DNA from: Dyella sp. C11
GTDB taxonomy: Bacteria; Pseudomonadota; Gammaproteobacteria; Xanthomonadales; Rhodanobacteraceae
DNA length: 64,000 bases
Reading direction: 5' to 3'
NCBI RefSeq assembly: GCF_003121485.1
Contig: NZ_QAVX01000025.1
Span: 1-64,000, forward strand
Part shown: one piece after another, positions 1 to 8,996 of the stretch
Position numbering within the stretch: the first letter of the stretch is position 1
Layout: the number at the start of each line of letters is the position of its first letter
Notes under the pieces: model-generated
What the model was told of the DNA's origin: nothing
What the model saw: the letters and a program-made list of their open reading frames with translations, nothing else
Databases searched by the model: none
Translations under genes and position numbers: made by a program

Positions 1-126
1 TGTTGACGAGCCAGGGCGGCGACCGGGGCCGGGCGGGTTTTGGCTGAAATTCGGCGGGATGGCGCGGGTAACGTAGACTTTGCACTGTCGCGCCGGCCCT
101 GGCGCCTGCCTTTTGAAGGATGCGCC

Positions 127-498
127 ATGCGCGAGCTGATCGAACGTTACCTGGCAGCCTATAACCGCTTTGATGTGGACGGCATGGTGGCGACGATGCA
201 TCGCGAGGTGGTGTTCGAGAACTACACCGCCGGCGTGCTGAGCGTGCGTACGTTTGGTGTCGATGAACTGCAGCATCTGGCGCAGAGTTCGAGCTTTCTG
301 TTTTCGGCGCGCCGCCAGGTGATCCTGGCCTACGAAGAGCGGGATGGAACGGCGACGGCGCACATCCTGTTCGATGGAACGTTTGCCGTGGACCTGCCCA
401 ACGGCGTGCGGGCTGGCCAGTCGATTACGTTGAACGGGCGCAGCGAGTTCCGCCAGCGTGATGGGTTGCTGGTCTATATCGGTGACTACAGCGAGTGA
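127..498 (+). CDS. SnoaL/NTF2-like nuclear transport factor 2 family protein
   Basis: A 123-residue protein of the size and pattern of a single SnoaL/NTF2-like alpha+beta cone domain. It opens with the helix MRELIERYLAAYNRFDVDGM and continues through beta strands ending RDGLLVYIGDYSE. These domains form small-molecule pockets and serve as isomerases, hydrolases or binding modules; nothing here fixes the substrate. The ATG at 127 is preferred over an upstream in-frame TTG at 40 because GAAGGA lies just before it and the family fold starts at MREL. It converges on lhr, 119 bases away. The fold is recognised from pattern only; the function is unknown. Confidence 0.75.
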   Translation: MRELIERYLAAYNRFDVDGMVATMHREVVFENYTAGVLSVRTFGVDELQHLAQSSSFLFSARRQVILAYEERDGTATAHILFDGTFAVDLPNGVRAGQSITLNGRSEFRQRDGLLVYIGDYSE

Positions 499-617
499 GA
501 TGTTCGCTCCATCGCTTGATTGGTGCGAATGGACGAAGAGCGATGGCTGACGTTTCGATCAGGCCACCGAAGCGTTTCCAAGCACTTTTGTAGTGATGCA
601 CGCGGGCGCGAAGCGCT

Positions 618-3600
618 CTAGTCCTCGAAACCTGCAGCGCGCGCATCTTGCCTGAGCGCATCCACATCGGCACGGCGTAGTAATGCATTCCGCCAGCATT
701 GTTGCTGGATGGTGTTGGATTCCACCAGCCATTGCGGTTTGCCGGCGACCCAGGCCGCGACAGCGGCACCATCCTCGTAGAGCACGCGCGTGCCGGCAAC
801 GGCGGGAAGCTTGTTGCCGGCGAGTACGGTGCCCACGAGGTTGAGTGGATCGGAGCCGCTGACGAGGACGAGTTCGCCTTGTGGTTCCTGCTGGCGAACG
901 GCGCGCAGTTTGGCGATGGCTTCGGGCAGGGCGAATTGCTCGCCGACCAGGCCTTCGACGAAACGGCCGCCGCGAATTTCGCCACGGGCTTCCAGGCGGT
1001 GATAGACGCGCAGGAGTTCGCGCCAGCTGGGGAGCCAGGGAGCTTCGCGTTCGAGCAGCTTCCAGAAGATGACGCCGTAGCGGCGCAGGAGGCTGCGGGC
1101 GATGTGTTCGAGTTGGTCGGGGTCGAGCTTTTGGGTTGAGATAGGTCGGGCTTTCTCGAGCACCCGACCTTTATCCCCTTCCCGGGACTCATCTGCCCTG
1201 CCGGGCATCTTCTCCCCGGAGGGGAGAAGATTTGCTCGGTTTGACCTTACTAGCGACCATCTGCCTGCGTCTTCGATGCCGGTGAGCATGTGGCGGCGCA
1301 GGCGGCGATGACGATGGGCGTCGCGTTTGGCGGCGGGTACGAGGAGCGCGCGCAGGCCGGCGAAGCTGTCGGCGGTGACGCGGCCGGCGGCGACGAGTTC
1401 GCCGAGGGCGTCTTCCAGCTCGGTGCGAAGCAGGTGCGTGTCGGTCAGCAGTTCGTCGAAGAACAGCGCGCCGTGATCGCGCAGTGCATCGAGCACGGCC
1501 TGGGCGCGCGACGATACAACGACGTCTTGCAGATTGGCTTCGGCATTCGCGGCTTGCGACCACACGGAAAGACTGCGGCGTGGCAACAGCACGATGGGTG
1601 TAGCGCGCACGGGACCGCCGCCGCTGCCATTGCCGTTGCGCAATCGGCTCCAGCTCACGCGGCCGGCGCGGATCTGTTCGTCCAGCCAGGTGATGGAGTA
1701 GTCGTCGATGCGCGTGGGCAGCAGTTCGCTTTCCCATGCGCCCGCGGCAGCTTCGAAGCCCTCCAGTTGCGTGAGCACGGCAGGCAGTGCGTCCGGGCCA
1801 CTGAGGCGTGCGCCGGGTGCGACGTGCTGCCAGTCGAACAGGAAACGCATCAGGTCGCGGCGGCTGACGGGTTCGATTTCACGACGCAGGCGACCGATGG
1901 TGTAGCGATGGATGCGCGCGAGCAGATGGCGTTCGCACCATTCCACGTCATGCGTGCCGGGCGTGAAATGGCCCTGCATGACGTAGCCTTCCGATTGCAG
2001 GCGCAGAAGGGTGAGGTCGATGTCGCTTGGCTCGACGTGGAGCACCGTCGCGAGTTGAGCGACGGTGATGGGGCCGGAGCCGGTGAGGCGGCCTCGAGTG
2101 AGTTCGAGGAGGGCGTCTTCGCGGGACCATCCTTCCGACGCGTATTCGGGTGGGGCGTCGATGGGTGGTTGTAGCGTGGCGGTCGGGTGGACGGCTTGCC
2201 ACTTGGGCAATGCCTCCGCAGTGACCCAAATGGCCAAAGAGCGGGACTGAGGCGAGATTGACCCCTCACCCCGGCCCTCTCCTCGCTCCTCAGAGCCGCG
2301 GCCATCCATGGCCGCTCCCCGCGTACCCCGGAGGGGAGAGGGAGTAAGGTGTGTCGCTCGATGGTTCTTTGCGAGACTCTTCAGCCACTCGTTCCAGCCT
2401 TCGTTCGCATCGGCTTCGCTTTGCTTGATGCCGCCCAGGATGGTGAGCGCCTCATGCATCTCATCTGCGCTGCGCACTTGCGGCCACGCTTCTTCGCGCA
2501 CGGAGGCGATGGCTTCCGGGTCCAGGCGGCCGAGATCGTCGGCGCTTTCCGGGTCGGACCAGCGGCGTGATTGCACGGCTCGCGTGCGGCGTTCTTCCAG
2601 CGGTGCGTCGTCGAGGTACGCGTACGGTGCAGCGGTGAGTACTTCGCCGGCCAGGGGGCTGGGCGCAGCGAGGTCGCGTGCGACGACGGCGATGTTGCCG
2701 TCTTCAAGCCCATGCAGGATATGCAGCAAGCCATCGACATCCATCGCTTCGCGCAGGCAGTCGTGCATGGTCTGGTTGACCAGCGGGTGGTCGGGAATTT
2801 CGCGCTCGCCGACAATGTTTTCCAGGCACGCCACCTGATCGGGAAATACGGTGGCGAGCAGGTCTTCGCTCTTCATGCGCTGCAATTGCGGCGGCACTTT
2901 CTTGCCGCCCTGGAAGCGCGGCAACGCCAGCGAGGTGGTGGCGTTCCAGCGCCATCGCGCGGGGAACAGCGGCGCGTCGAGCAATGCCTGCACCAGCACA
3001 TGTTCGGCGGTGTTGGAGTGCAGGTAGCGGGCCACTTCGTCCAGCGGGAAGCTGTGGCTGGTGGAAAGCGACAGTACGATCGAATCTTCCGTGGCCGCGG
3101 CCTGCAACTCGAAGTTGAACTGCCGACAGAAGCGCTTGCGCAGCGCCAGGCCCCACGCGCGATTGATGCGGCTGCCCCACGGCGTATGGATGATCAGCTG
3201 CGTGCCGCCTGATTCGTCGAAGAAGCGCTCGAACACCAGGTTGTTTTGCGTCGGCAGCACGCCGAGTGCCGCCTTGGCCGCCGCCATGTATTCGGCCAGC
3301 TGCTGCGCGGACGATTCGTTCATGCCCAGCGTGTGCATCAACCAATGCATGACGGCGGGAGTGCCACCATTGTCCAAGCGCGTGGCGATCTCTTCGCGCA
3401 GACGCGATACGCCGTGCGACAACTCGGCGCTGCGGCCCGGCGCTTCGCCCAGCCAGAAAGGAATATTCGGTGGCACGCCTTGCGCGTCTTCCACGCGCAG
3501 GCGATCGCGTTCCACACGCAGGATGCGGTAGCTGGTATTGCCCAGCTGGAATACGTCGCCGGCGAGGCTTTCCACGGCGAAGTCTTCGTTTACCGTGCCG

Positions 3601-5333
3601 ATGATGGTGGCCTGCGGTTCCAGCACCACCAGGTAGTCGGCGGTGTCGGGAATGGCGCCGCCGGATGTGACCGCCGTCAATCGTGCGTTGCGACGCGCAC
3701 GCAATTGTTTGTGTACAGCATCGCGATGGATATACGCACCACGCGGACCGTGACGTGTCGTGAAGCCGTCGGCCAGCATGCGTACGGTAGCGTCGAACTG
3801 TTCGCGCGTGAGGTCGCGGTAGGGATACGCGCGGCGTACGACATCGTAAAGCGCGTCTTCATTCCATTCCTGGCAAGCCACTTCGGCCACGATCTGTTGC
3901 GCGAGTACGTCGAGCGGTTGCGGCGGCTGGATAAGCGTGTCGAGTTCACCGCGGCGAACGCAATCGAGCAATGCCGTGCACTCCACCAGGTCATCGCGCG
4001 AGGTGGGGAATAGGCGTGCTTTCGGCGTGCCGTTCACCGCGTGACCGGAACGGCCGGCGCGCTGCAGGAAGGCAGCGATGGAACGTGGCGAGGCGAGCTG
4101 GCAGACGAGATCCACATCGCCGATGTCGATGCCCAGTTCCAGCGACGCGGTAGCGACCAGCACGCGCAAATCACCGCGCTTCAGGCGTTGTTCGGCGTCC
4201 AGGCGTTGTTCCTTGGCAAGGCTGCCGTGGTGCGCAGCGACGGCTTCCTTGCCAAGACGTTCGGAGAGATGGCGCGCCACGCGCTCGGCCATGCGCCGCG
4301 TGTTGACGAAGACGAGCGTGGTGCGATGCGACTCCACCAACTGCGCGAGGCGGTTGTAGATGAGTTCCCAGCAGTCGTTGGACATGACGGCTTCGAGGGG
4401 AACGGGTGGGACTTCGATGGCGAGGTCGCGTTCGCGGGTGTGGCCGACGTTGATGATGGTGACGGCGTCTTTTTCCTTCTCCCCGCCGGGGAGAAGGTGG
4501 CCCGAAGGGTCGGATGAGGGGGCGGGGCGTGCTTCGGTTTTTTTCGGAGCGCGCTTGTGGGTGGACTTATCGCCAGACTGGCCCCTCACCCCAACCCTCT
4601 CCTCGCTCCTCAGAGCCGCGGCCATCCATGGCCGCTCCCCGCGTACCCCGGAGGGGAGAGGGAGTTGAGCGTTGGCACCGACGAGGAATTTCGCGACGTC
4701 TTCGATCGGCTTTTGCGTGGCCGACAAACCAATGCGCAACAGCGACCGCTGGCAGAGTGATTCCAGTCGCTCCAGCGACAACGCCAGATGTGCACCACGC
4801 TTGCTCGATGCGAGCGCGTGGATTTCATCCACGATCACCGTGCGCGTGCCCTTCAACATCGAGCGGCCCGATTCCGAGCCAAGCAGGATGTAGAGCGATT
4901 CGGGTGTGGTGACAAGGATGTGCGGTGGTTGCTTGCGCATCAACGTGCGCTCGCCCTGCGGTGTATCGCCCGTGCGTACCGCCGTGCGGATGGCTACATC
5001 CGGCAAGCCCATTTTTTCGAGCTCCGCGCGAATGCCTTCCAGCGGTGCATCGAGGTTGATGCGGATGTCGTTGGACAGCGCCTTCAGCGGTGAGACGTAG
5101 ACCACGGTGGTCTCGTCGGGCAACGCACCGTCGTGCGCCACGCCCTCGCGCACCAGCGTATCAATGGCGGAGAGAAAGGCGGTGAGTGTCTTGCCTGAGC
5201 CTGTCGGCGCGGCCACCAGCGTGTGATGGCCTGACCGTATGGACGGCCATGCGGCTTTTTGCGGCGACGTCGGTTCAGGAAAGGTGCCCTGGAACCAGGC
5301 GGCGACGGCCGGATGAAAGTCGTGCAGGGGCAT
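618..5333 (-). CDS. lhr: Lhr-type ATP-dependent DNA helicase (long form) with repeat-derived insertions
   Basis: Superfamily 2 DNA helicase of the Lhr (long helicase-related) family, implicated in DNA repair. About 1571 residues from the start MPLHDFHPAVAAWF. Visible are Walker A APTGSGKT near residue 44, the DEIH box near 170, helicase C motifs (TASLELGIDIGDVDLV, QRAGRSGH), and the long C-terminal Lhr extension with LLRRYGVIFWKLLEREAPW. Three stretches look foreign to the family: residues about 222-288, 996-1025 and 1364-1394. Their DNA is palindromic intergenic-type repeat (see repeat entries). Two longer starts exist at 5375 and 5411, but the family start is closest to MPLHDF. No strong ribosome-binding site precedes any of them. 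Divergent from the receptor gene at 5535. Confidence 0.93.
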   Translation of the reverse strand: MPLHDFHPAVAAWFQGTFPEPTSPQKAAWPSIRSGHHTLVAAPTGSGKTLTAFLSAIDTLVREGVAHDGALPDETTVVYVSPLKALSNDIRINLDAPLEGIRAELEKMGLPDVAIRTAVRTGDTPQGERTLMRKQPPHILVTTPESLYILLGSESGRSMLKGTRTVIVDEIHALASSKRGAHLALSLERLESLCQRSLLRIGLSATQKPIEDVAKFLVGANAQLPLPSGVRGERPWMAAALRSEERVGVRGQSGDKSTHKRAPKKTEARPAPSSDPSGHLLPGGEKEKDAVTIINVGHTRERDLAIEVPPVPLEAVMSNDCWELIYNRLAQLVESHRTTLVFVNTRRMAERVARHLSERLGKEAVAAHHGSLAKEQRLDAEQRLKRGDLRVLVATASLELGIDIGDVDLVCQLASPRSIAAFLQRAGRSGHAVNGTPKARLFPTSRDDLVECTALLDCVRRGELDTLIQPPQPLDVLAQQIVAEVACQEWNEDALYDVVRRAYPYRDLTREQFDATVRMLADGFTTRHGPRGAYIHRDAVHKQLRARRNARLTAVTSGGAIPDTADYLVVLEPQATIIGTVNEDFAVESLAGDVFQLGNTSYRILRVERDRLRVEDAQGVPPNIPFWLGEAPGRSAELSHGVSRLREEIATRLDNGGTPAVMHWLMHTLGMNESSAQQLAEYMAAAKAALGVLPTQNNLVFERFFDESGGTQLIIHTPWGSRINRAWGLALRKRFCRQFNFELQAAATEDSIVLSLSTSHSFPLDEVARYLHSNTAEHVLVQALLDAPLFPARWRWNATTSLALPRFQGGKKVPPQLQRMKSEDLLATVFPDQVACLENIVGEREIPDHPLVNQTMHDCLREAMDVDGLLHILHGLEDGNIAVVARDLAAPSPLAGEVLTAAPYAYLDDAPLEERRTRAVQSRRWSDPESADDLGRLDPEAIASVREEAWPQVRSADEMHEALTILGGIKQSEADANEGWNEWLKSLAKNHRATHLTPSPLRGTRGAAMDGRGSEERGEGRGEGSISPQSRSLAIWVTAEALPKWQAVHPTATLQPPIDAPPEYASEGWSREDALLELTRGRLTGSGPITVAQLATVLHVEPSDIDLTLLRLQSEGYVMQGHFTPGTHDVEWCERHLLARIHRYTIGRLRREIEPVSRRDLMRFLFDWQHVAPGARLSGPDALPAVLTQLEGFEAAAGAWESELLPTRIDDYSITWLDEQIRAGRVSWSRLRNGNGSGGGPVRATPIVLLPRRSLSVWSQAANAEANLQDVVVSSRAQAVLDALRDHGALFFDELLTDTHLLRTELEDALGELVAAGRVTADSFAGLRALLVPAAKRDAHRHRRLRRHMLTGIEDAGRWSLVRSNRANLLPSGEKMPGRADESREGDKGRVLEKARPISTQKLDPDQLEHIARSLLRRYGVIFWKLLEREAPWLPSWRELLRVYHRLEARGEIRGGRFVEGLVGEQFALPEAIAKLRAVRQQEPQGELVLVSGSDPLNLVGTVLAGNKLPAVAGTRVLYEDGAAVAAWVAGKPQWLVESNTIQQQCWRNALLRRADVDALRQDARAAGFED
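1151..1240. repeat. Palindromic repeat element inside lhr (copy 1)
   Basis: The stretch contains TTCTCCCCGGAGGGGAGAA plus the flanking block GAGCACCCGACCTTTATCCCC. The same flanking block and hairpin recur between genes at about 27433-27500. It is translated as an in-frame segment of Lhr (residues about 1364-1394), reading LLPSGEKMPGRADESREGDK on the minus strand. Confidence 0.8.
2262..2344. repeat. 83-bp palindromic repeat inside lhr (copy 2)
   Basis: Starts CCCCTCACCCC and ends GGAGGGGAGAGGGAG, with an inner palindrome GCGGCCATCCATGGCCGC. It differs from the copy at 4582-4664 at only two visible positions. Lhr reads it as TPSPLRGTRGAAMDGRGSEE, a different frame from the other copy. Confidence 0.9.
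4470..4520. repeat. Hairpin repeat inside lhr (CCTTCTCCCC type)
   Basis: CCTTCTCCCCGCCGGGGAGAAGG followed by a GTGGCCCGAAGGGTCGGATGAGG block, a pattern typical of intergenic repeats in xanthomonads and pseudomonads. Here it is translated within Lhr, next to the 83-bp copy at 4582-4664. Confidence 0.8.
4582..4664. repeat. 83-bp palindromic repeat inside lhr (copy 3)
   Basis: Near-identical to 2262-2344. In Lhr it is read as LPLPSGVRGERPWMAAALRS, so the same DNA is open and used in two frames at two sites of one gene. It interrupts the segment joining the two helicase lobes, where family members normally run directly from LVGA into the INVGH...DLAIEVP block. Confidence 0.9.
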
Positions 5334-5534
5334 GGACTTAAGTGTGGCGCAACGCGCTCTCAGAGAGCGAGACATAGGGGCGCCAAGCGGTTTTCGCAAC
5401 GCTGGCCGCAAAAATCCGCTTCAGTCCCACACGAAATTACGTGACAATATCGTTAAGCCGCGCCTACAGAATGGTTTCTTGCGGCTCTCTTGCACCACTT
5501 CTTCCTTTGCTCTTCCACTCTCCGGGGAAACTCA

Positions 5535-7796
5535 ATGACCGCCGCCAGCCAGACGCGTTTCGCGTTGCTCGCCCTTTCCATTGCCAGCGCCCTTGCCGCA
5601 GGAACCAACGCTTTCGCACAGGACGCGAACCCGCCCGCCGCCACCCAGGCGAAGGGCAGCAATGGCAAGCCCGTCCAGCTCGAAACCGTCAACGTGACCG
5701 CTGAAAAGCGCGTCGAAGACATCCAGAAGGTACCGGTGTCGATGTCCGTCATCACGCCGGAACAGTTGAGCAACTACGGCCAGTCGGGTGACACCGTGCT
5801 GCAGCTCGCTGGCCGCGCGCCGAGCGTGTATGCCGAGACATCCTACGGTCGTGAGTTCCCGCGCTTCTACATCCGCGGCCTGGGCAACAGCGATTTCGAT
5901 TTGAACGCATCGCAGCCGGTGTCGATGGTGTACGACGACATCGTGCAGGAGAACCCTATCCTCAAGGGTTTCCCGCTGTTCGATCTGGAGCAGGTGGAAG
6001 TGCTGCGCGGTCCGCAGGGCACCATGTTCGGCCGCAACTCGCCGGCGGGCGTGATCAAGTTCGATTCGGTGAAGCCGAGCCAGGAAACCAGTGGCTACGC
6101 GAAGGCCTCCTACGGCACCAAGGGCACGGCCAATGCCGAAGCCGCGCTGGGCGGTTCGCTCGGTGGCAACTGGTCGGGTCGCATCTCCGCGCTGGCGCAG
6201 CATCGCGACGGCTGGATCGACAACGACTACACCGACAAGAAGGACGCGCTGGGCGGCTACAACGATCGCGCCGTGCGCCTGCAGGCCATGTATGACGTGC
6301 AGGATTTCAACGCACTGATCAACGTGCACGGCCGCTGGCTGGACGGCAGCGCCATGGTGAATCGCGCGAACGCCATTCCGCTCGGCGGCGACAGCCTGGT
6401 CGAAGGTTTCGACCGCAATGTGGTGTACCAGGATGGCCTGAACCGTCAGCACCTGTTCTCGTGGGGCAGCAACCTGCACCTGACGTGGAATCTCGGTGAC
6501 TACACGCTTACCTCTATCACCGGTTTCGAGAAGGCCACCACGTACAGCCTGGGCGACGTGGACGGCGGTATCGCCATTCCGCAAAACGCGAGCCAGCTGC
6601 CGTACGTGACACCGTTCCCGTCGGAGACGGCCGATGCGCTGCCGCACGATCGCCAGATCACGCAGGAAGTGCGGCTGGCCAGCAACCCGCAGGATCGCCT
6701 GAACTGGCAGGTGGGCGCGTACTACTTCTACGAAGACATCGCGATCGTCAATTACGACTACAACACGCTCGACAACCACGCGCTGGATGGCTACGCGCAG
6801 CAAAGCCAGACCACCAAGGCGTACGCGGTGTTCGGTTCGGCCGACTATCACATCACTGATGATTTCGACGTGCGTGCGGGTACGCGCTGGTCGCACGATT
6901 CGCGTGACTTCAACGTGGATCGCATCCTGTCGCCGATCGGCGGTGGCCCGCTGTCGCTGAGCGCCAATCCGCACGACGCGCGCTGGAGCGGCGACCTCAC
7001 CGGCACGTGGACACTCAATCCGAACGTGAACGTGTATGGCCGCATCGCCAACGGTTTCCGCGCGCCGAGCGTGCAGGGCCGCGTGCTGTTCTCGGACTTC
7101 ATCTCGCAGGCCAAGCCCGAGACCATCACCAGCTACGAGCTGGGCGTGAAGACCACCGGCATGGACAACCGCCTGCGCTTCAACGCGGACGTGTACGACT
7201 ACACCATGCACAACCAGCAGCTCACCGCGGTGGGTGGTGCGGTGAACGTGACGCAGCTGGTCAACGCGAAGAAGACCGAGGGCTACGGCGCCGAGTTCGA
7301 CATGGAAGCGTACGTAACGCCGAATTTCGTGCTCACCGCCGGCGGCAGCTACAACCACACCAAGCTGGTGGACCCGAACCTGGCCGTGGCTATCTGCGGC
7401 GCCGGCTGCACCGTGCTCAACCCGCTCAATGCGGACGGCAACGCGCTGATCAACGGCAACCCGCTGCCGAACGCTCCCGAGTGGATCGGCAACCTCACCG
7501 CGCGTTATGGCATTCCGTACGGCGAGAGCGGCGAGTTCTTCATCTACACGGACTGGAGCTACCGCAGCGAGGTGAATTTCTTCCTGTATGACTCGGAGGA
7601 ATTCCGCGGCAAGCCGATGCTGCAGGGTGGCGTGCGCGTGGGCTACAACTGGGATTTCGGCAAGCGCGAAATCGCCCTGTACGGCCGCAACATCACCAAC
7701 AAGCAGTACATCACCGGTGCCATCGACTTCGACAACCGCACCGCGTTCGTCAACGACCCGCGCATCATCGGCGTGGAGTTCCGCGCGGACTTCTGA
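5535..7796 (+). CDS. TonB-dependent outer-membrane receptor
   Basis: Outer-membrane beta-barrel transporter of 753 residues that would take up an unidentified ligand (siderophore, cofactor or carbohydrate) using TonB energy. The signal peptide TRFALLALSIASALAAGTNAFAQ is followed by a TonB-box-like ETVNVTAEKR. The plug carries VEVLRGPQGTMFGRNSPAGV. The C-terminus ends GVEFRADF, the usual terminal aromatic. A loop has a close cysteine pair, AICGAGCTV. The start at 5535 is chosen because the signal peptide begins there and GGGGAAA precedes it. Monocistronic, divergent from lhr and followed by the 35-bp repeat array. Substrate cannot be assigned from sequence. Confidence 0.93.
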   Translation: MTAASQTRFALLALSIASALAAGTNAFAQDANPPAATQAKGSNGKPVQLETVNVTAEKRVEDIQKVPVSMSVITPEQLSNYGQSGDTVLQLAGRAPSVYAETSYGREFPRFYIRGLGNSDFDLNASQPVSMVYDDIVQENPILKGFPLFDLEQVEVLRGPQGTMFGRNSPAGVIKFDSVKPSQETSGYAKASYGTKGTANAEAALGGSLGGNWSGRISALAQHRDGWIDNDYTDKKDALGGYNDRAVRLQAMYDVQDFNALINVHGRWLDGSAMVNRANAIPLGGDSLVEGFDRNVVYQDGLNRQHLFSWGSNLHLTWNLGDYTLTSITGFEKATTYSLGDVDGGIAIPQNASQLPYVTPFPSETADALPHDRQITQEVRLASNPQDRLNWQVGAYYFYEDIAIVNYDYNTLDNHALDGYAQQSQTTKAYAVFGSADYHITDDFDVRAGTRWSHDSRDFNVDRILSPIGGGPLSLSANPHDARWSGDLTGTWTLNPNVNVYGRIANGFRAPSVQGRVLFSDFISQAKPETITSYELGVKTTGMDNRLRFNADVYDYTMHNQQLTAVGGAVNVTQLVNAKKTEGYGAEFDMEAYVTPNFVLTAGGSYNHTKLVDPNLAVAICGAGCTVLNPLNADGNALINGNPLPNAPEWIGNLTARYGIPYGESGEFFIYTDWSYRSEVNFFLYDSEEFRGKPMLQGGVRVGYNWDFGKREIALYGRNITNKQYITGAIDFDNRTAFVNDPRIIGVEFRADF

Positions 7797-7859
7797 CGTG
7801 CTGGCGGGCGGCGACGCCGGTCGTGCAGTGCACAAGGGGAGCGGCCTGGCCGTTCCCCT

Positions 7860-8097
7860 TTTTCTTTGGCGGCACAAGGCGCCGACATTCCCCTCTTCCT
7901 TGGTGCCACGAGGCGCCGGCATTCCCCTCTTCCTTGGCGCCACAAGGCGCCGACATTCCCTCTCTTCTTTGGCGCCATGGGGCGCCGGCATTCCTTCTCT
8001 TCTTTGGCGCCATAGGGCGCCGGCATTCCTTCTCTTCTTTGGCGCCATAGGGCGCCGGCACTCCCTCTCTTCTTTGGCGCCATAGGGCGCCAAAGAG
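7860..8097. repeat. Seven-copy 34-35-bp tandem repeat with GGCGCC palindromes
   Basis: The unit reads roughly TTCTTTGGCGCCATAGGGCG followed by CCGGCATTCC and a pyrimidine run. GGCGCC-type cores begin at 7868, 7902, 7936, 7971, 8006, 8041 and 8076, so the period is 34, 34, then 35 four times. Each unit holds two GGCGCC hexamers forming a short hairpin. The array fills most of the 318-base gap between the receptor and hydrolase genes. No unique spacers separate the units, so it is not CRISPR. Confidence 0.95.
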
Positions 8098-8114
8098 CCG
8101 CCGCTTGTTGCAGA

Positions 8115-8996
8115 ATGTCTCGCCATTTCCAAACAGAGTGCGATGTGAACCACCCGGGCGACCACGGCAGCGAACGCTCCCTTACCCTCACCATGGCCGA
8201 TGGCCAGACCCTGTTCGTGCGCGACTGGCCCAACAGCCGCGCGCAGGACTCGGTGCTGATCGTGCATGGGCTAGGCGAGCACAGCGGGCGCTACCAGCGG
8301 ATGGCCCAGTGGTTCCGCACGCGCGGTTTCTCCGTGCGCTGCTACGACCAGCGCGGCCACGGCCAGACGCCGGGCCGCCGTGGTGCGCTTGCTCACGCGG
8401 ACGACTTGCTGGAAGACCTGGCCACGGTCTACAACGACTATGCCCAGTCCCAGCCGACGCCCCCGCTGCTGCTCGGCCACAGCATGGGCGGCCTGGTCGC
8501 CGCGCGTTGCGTGCTGGATGGCCGTATCCAGCCGCCGGCGATGGTGTTGTCCTCCCCTTCCCTGCGCACCTGGGAACCGGTCTGGCGACAACAGCTGGCC
8601 GCCGTGCTGGCCAAGGTGTTGCCCAGCCTTCCGCTGCCGAACGGCTTGCCGTTCGACAAGCTCTCGCACGATCCGCAGGTGGAAGCGGCCTATCGCGCCG
8701 ATCCGCTGCGGCACGGGTGGATCACGCCACGCCTGGCGGATTTCATTTTCCGGGCGGGCGACGCATCGGTTGCGGACGCCTCCAAGCTCACCATTCCCAC
8801 GCTGCTGCTGGTGGCGGGTGCGGACATGCTGGTGAACCCGGCGGGCAGCCGCGATTTCTCATCCGGCAACTGGGCCGGCAACAAGCTGACCACGCGCTAC
8901 TTCGACTCGCTGTACCACGAGCTGTTCAACGAAGCGGAACCCGCGCGCAGCCAGGTGTTGAAGCAGCTGGGTGATTGGTTGCAGAAGCGGGGCTGA
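8115..8996 (+). CDS. Alpha/beta hydrolase, monoacylglycerol lipase/lysophospholipase-like (S33)
   Basis: Serine hydrolase of 293 residues in the Hydrolase_4 / lysophospholipase-monoacylglycerol lipase group. The oxyanion motif is VHGLGEHSGRY, the nucleophile elbow GHSMGG, the acid residue GADMLVNP, and the histidine YHELFNE. It would cleave acyl esters of lysophospholipids or monoglycerides, probably in the cytoplasm because no signal peptide is seen. The ATG at 8115 is used; an in-frame GTG at 8145 is an alternative. The last 49 bases of the gene (from CAGCCAGGTG at 8948) recur downstream as part of the 287-bp triplication, so the gene's 3' end seeded a tandem duplication. Confidence 0.9.
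   Translation: MSRHFQTECDVNHPGDHGSERSLTLTMADGQTLFVRDWPNSRAQDSVLIVHGLGEHSGRYQRMAQWFRTRGFSVRCYDQRGHGQTPGRRGALAHADDLLEDLATVYNDYAQSQPTPPLLLGHSMGGLVAARCVLDGRIQPPAMVLSSPSLRTWEPVWRQQLAAVLAKVLPSLPLPNGLPFDKLSHDPQVEAAYRADPLRHGWITPRLADFIFRAGDASVADASKLTIPTLLLVAGADMLVNPAGSRDFSSGNWAGNKLTTRYFDSLYHELFNEAEPARSQVLKQLGDWLQKRG

Noticed and set aside
425-1192. 255-codon minus-strand frame overlapping the lhr end
   Set aside because: Serine/proline-rich shadow in another frame of lhr; starts within a repeat.
618-5333. Intein in lhr as explanation of the extra segments
   Set aside because: The insertions are 30-67 residues, lack Cys/Ser-His-Asn splice motifs, and match dispersed palindromic DNA repeats.
7860-8097. 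CRISPR array suggested by regular 35-bp repeats
   Set aside because: Units abut directly with no unique spacers, and no cas genes are in the window.
5532-8267. Long minus-strand open frame (about 900 codons) across the receptor gene and the 35-bp array
   Set aside because: It is antisense to a clear TonB-dependent receptor with signal peptide and plug motifs. Its product is low-complexity and reads through the tandem repeats, with no recognisable domain. Long antisense frames are expected at this GC content.
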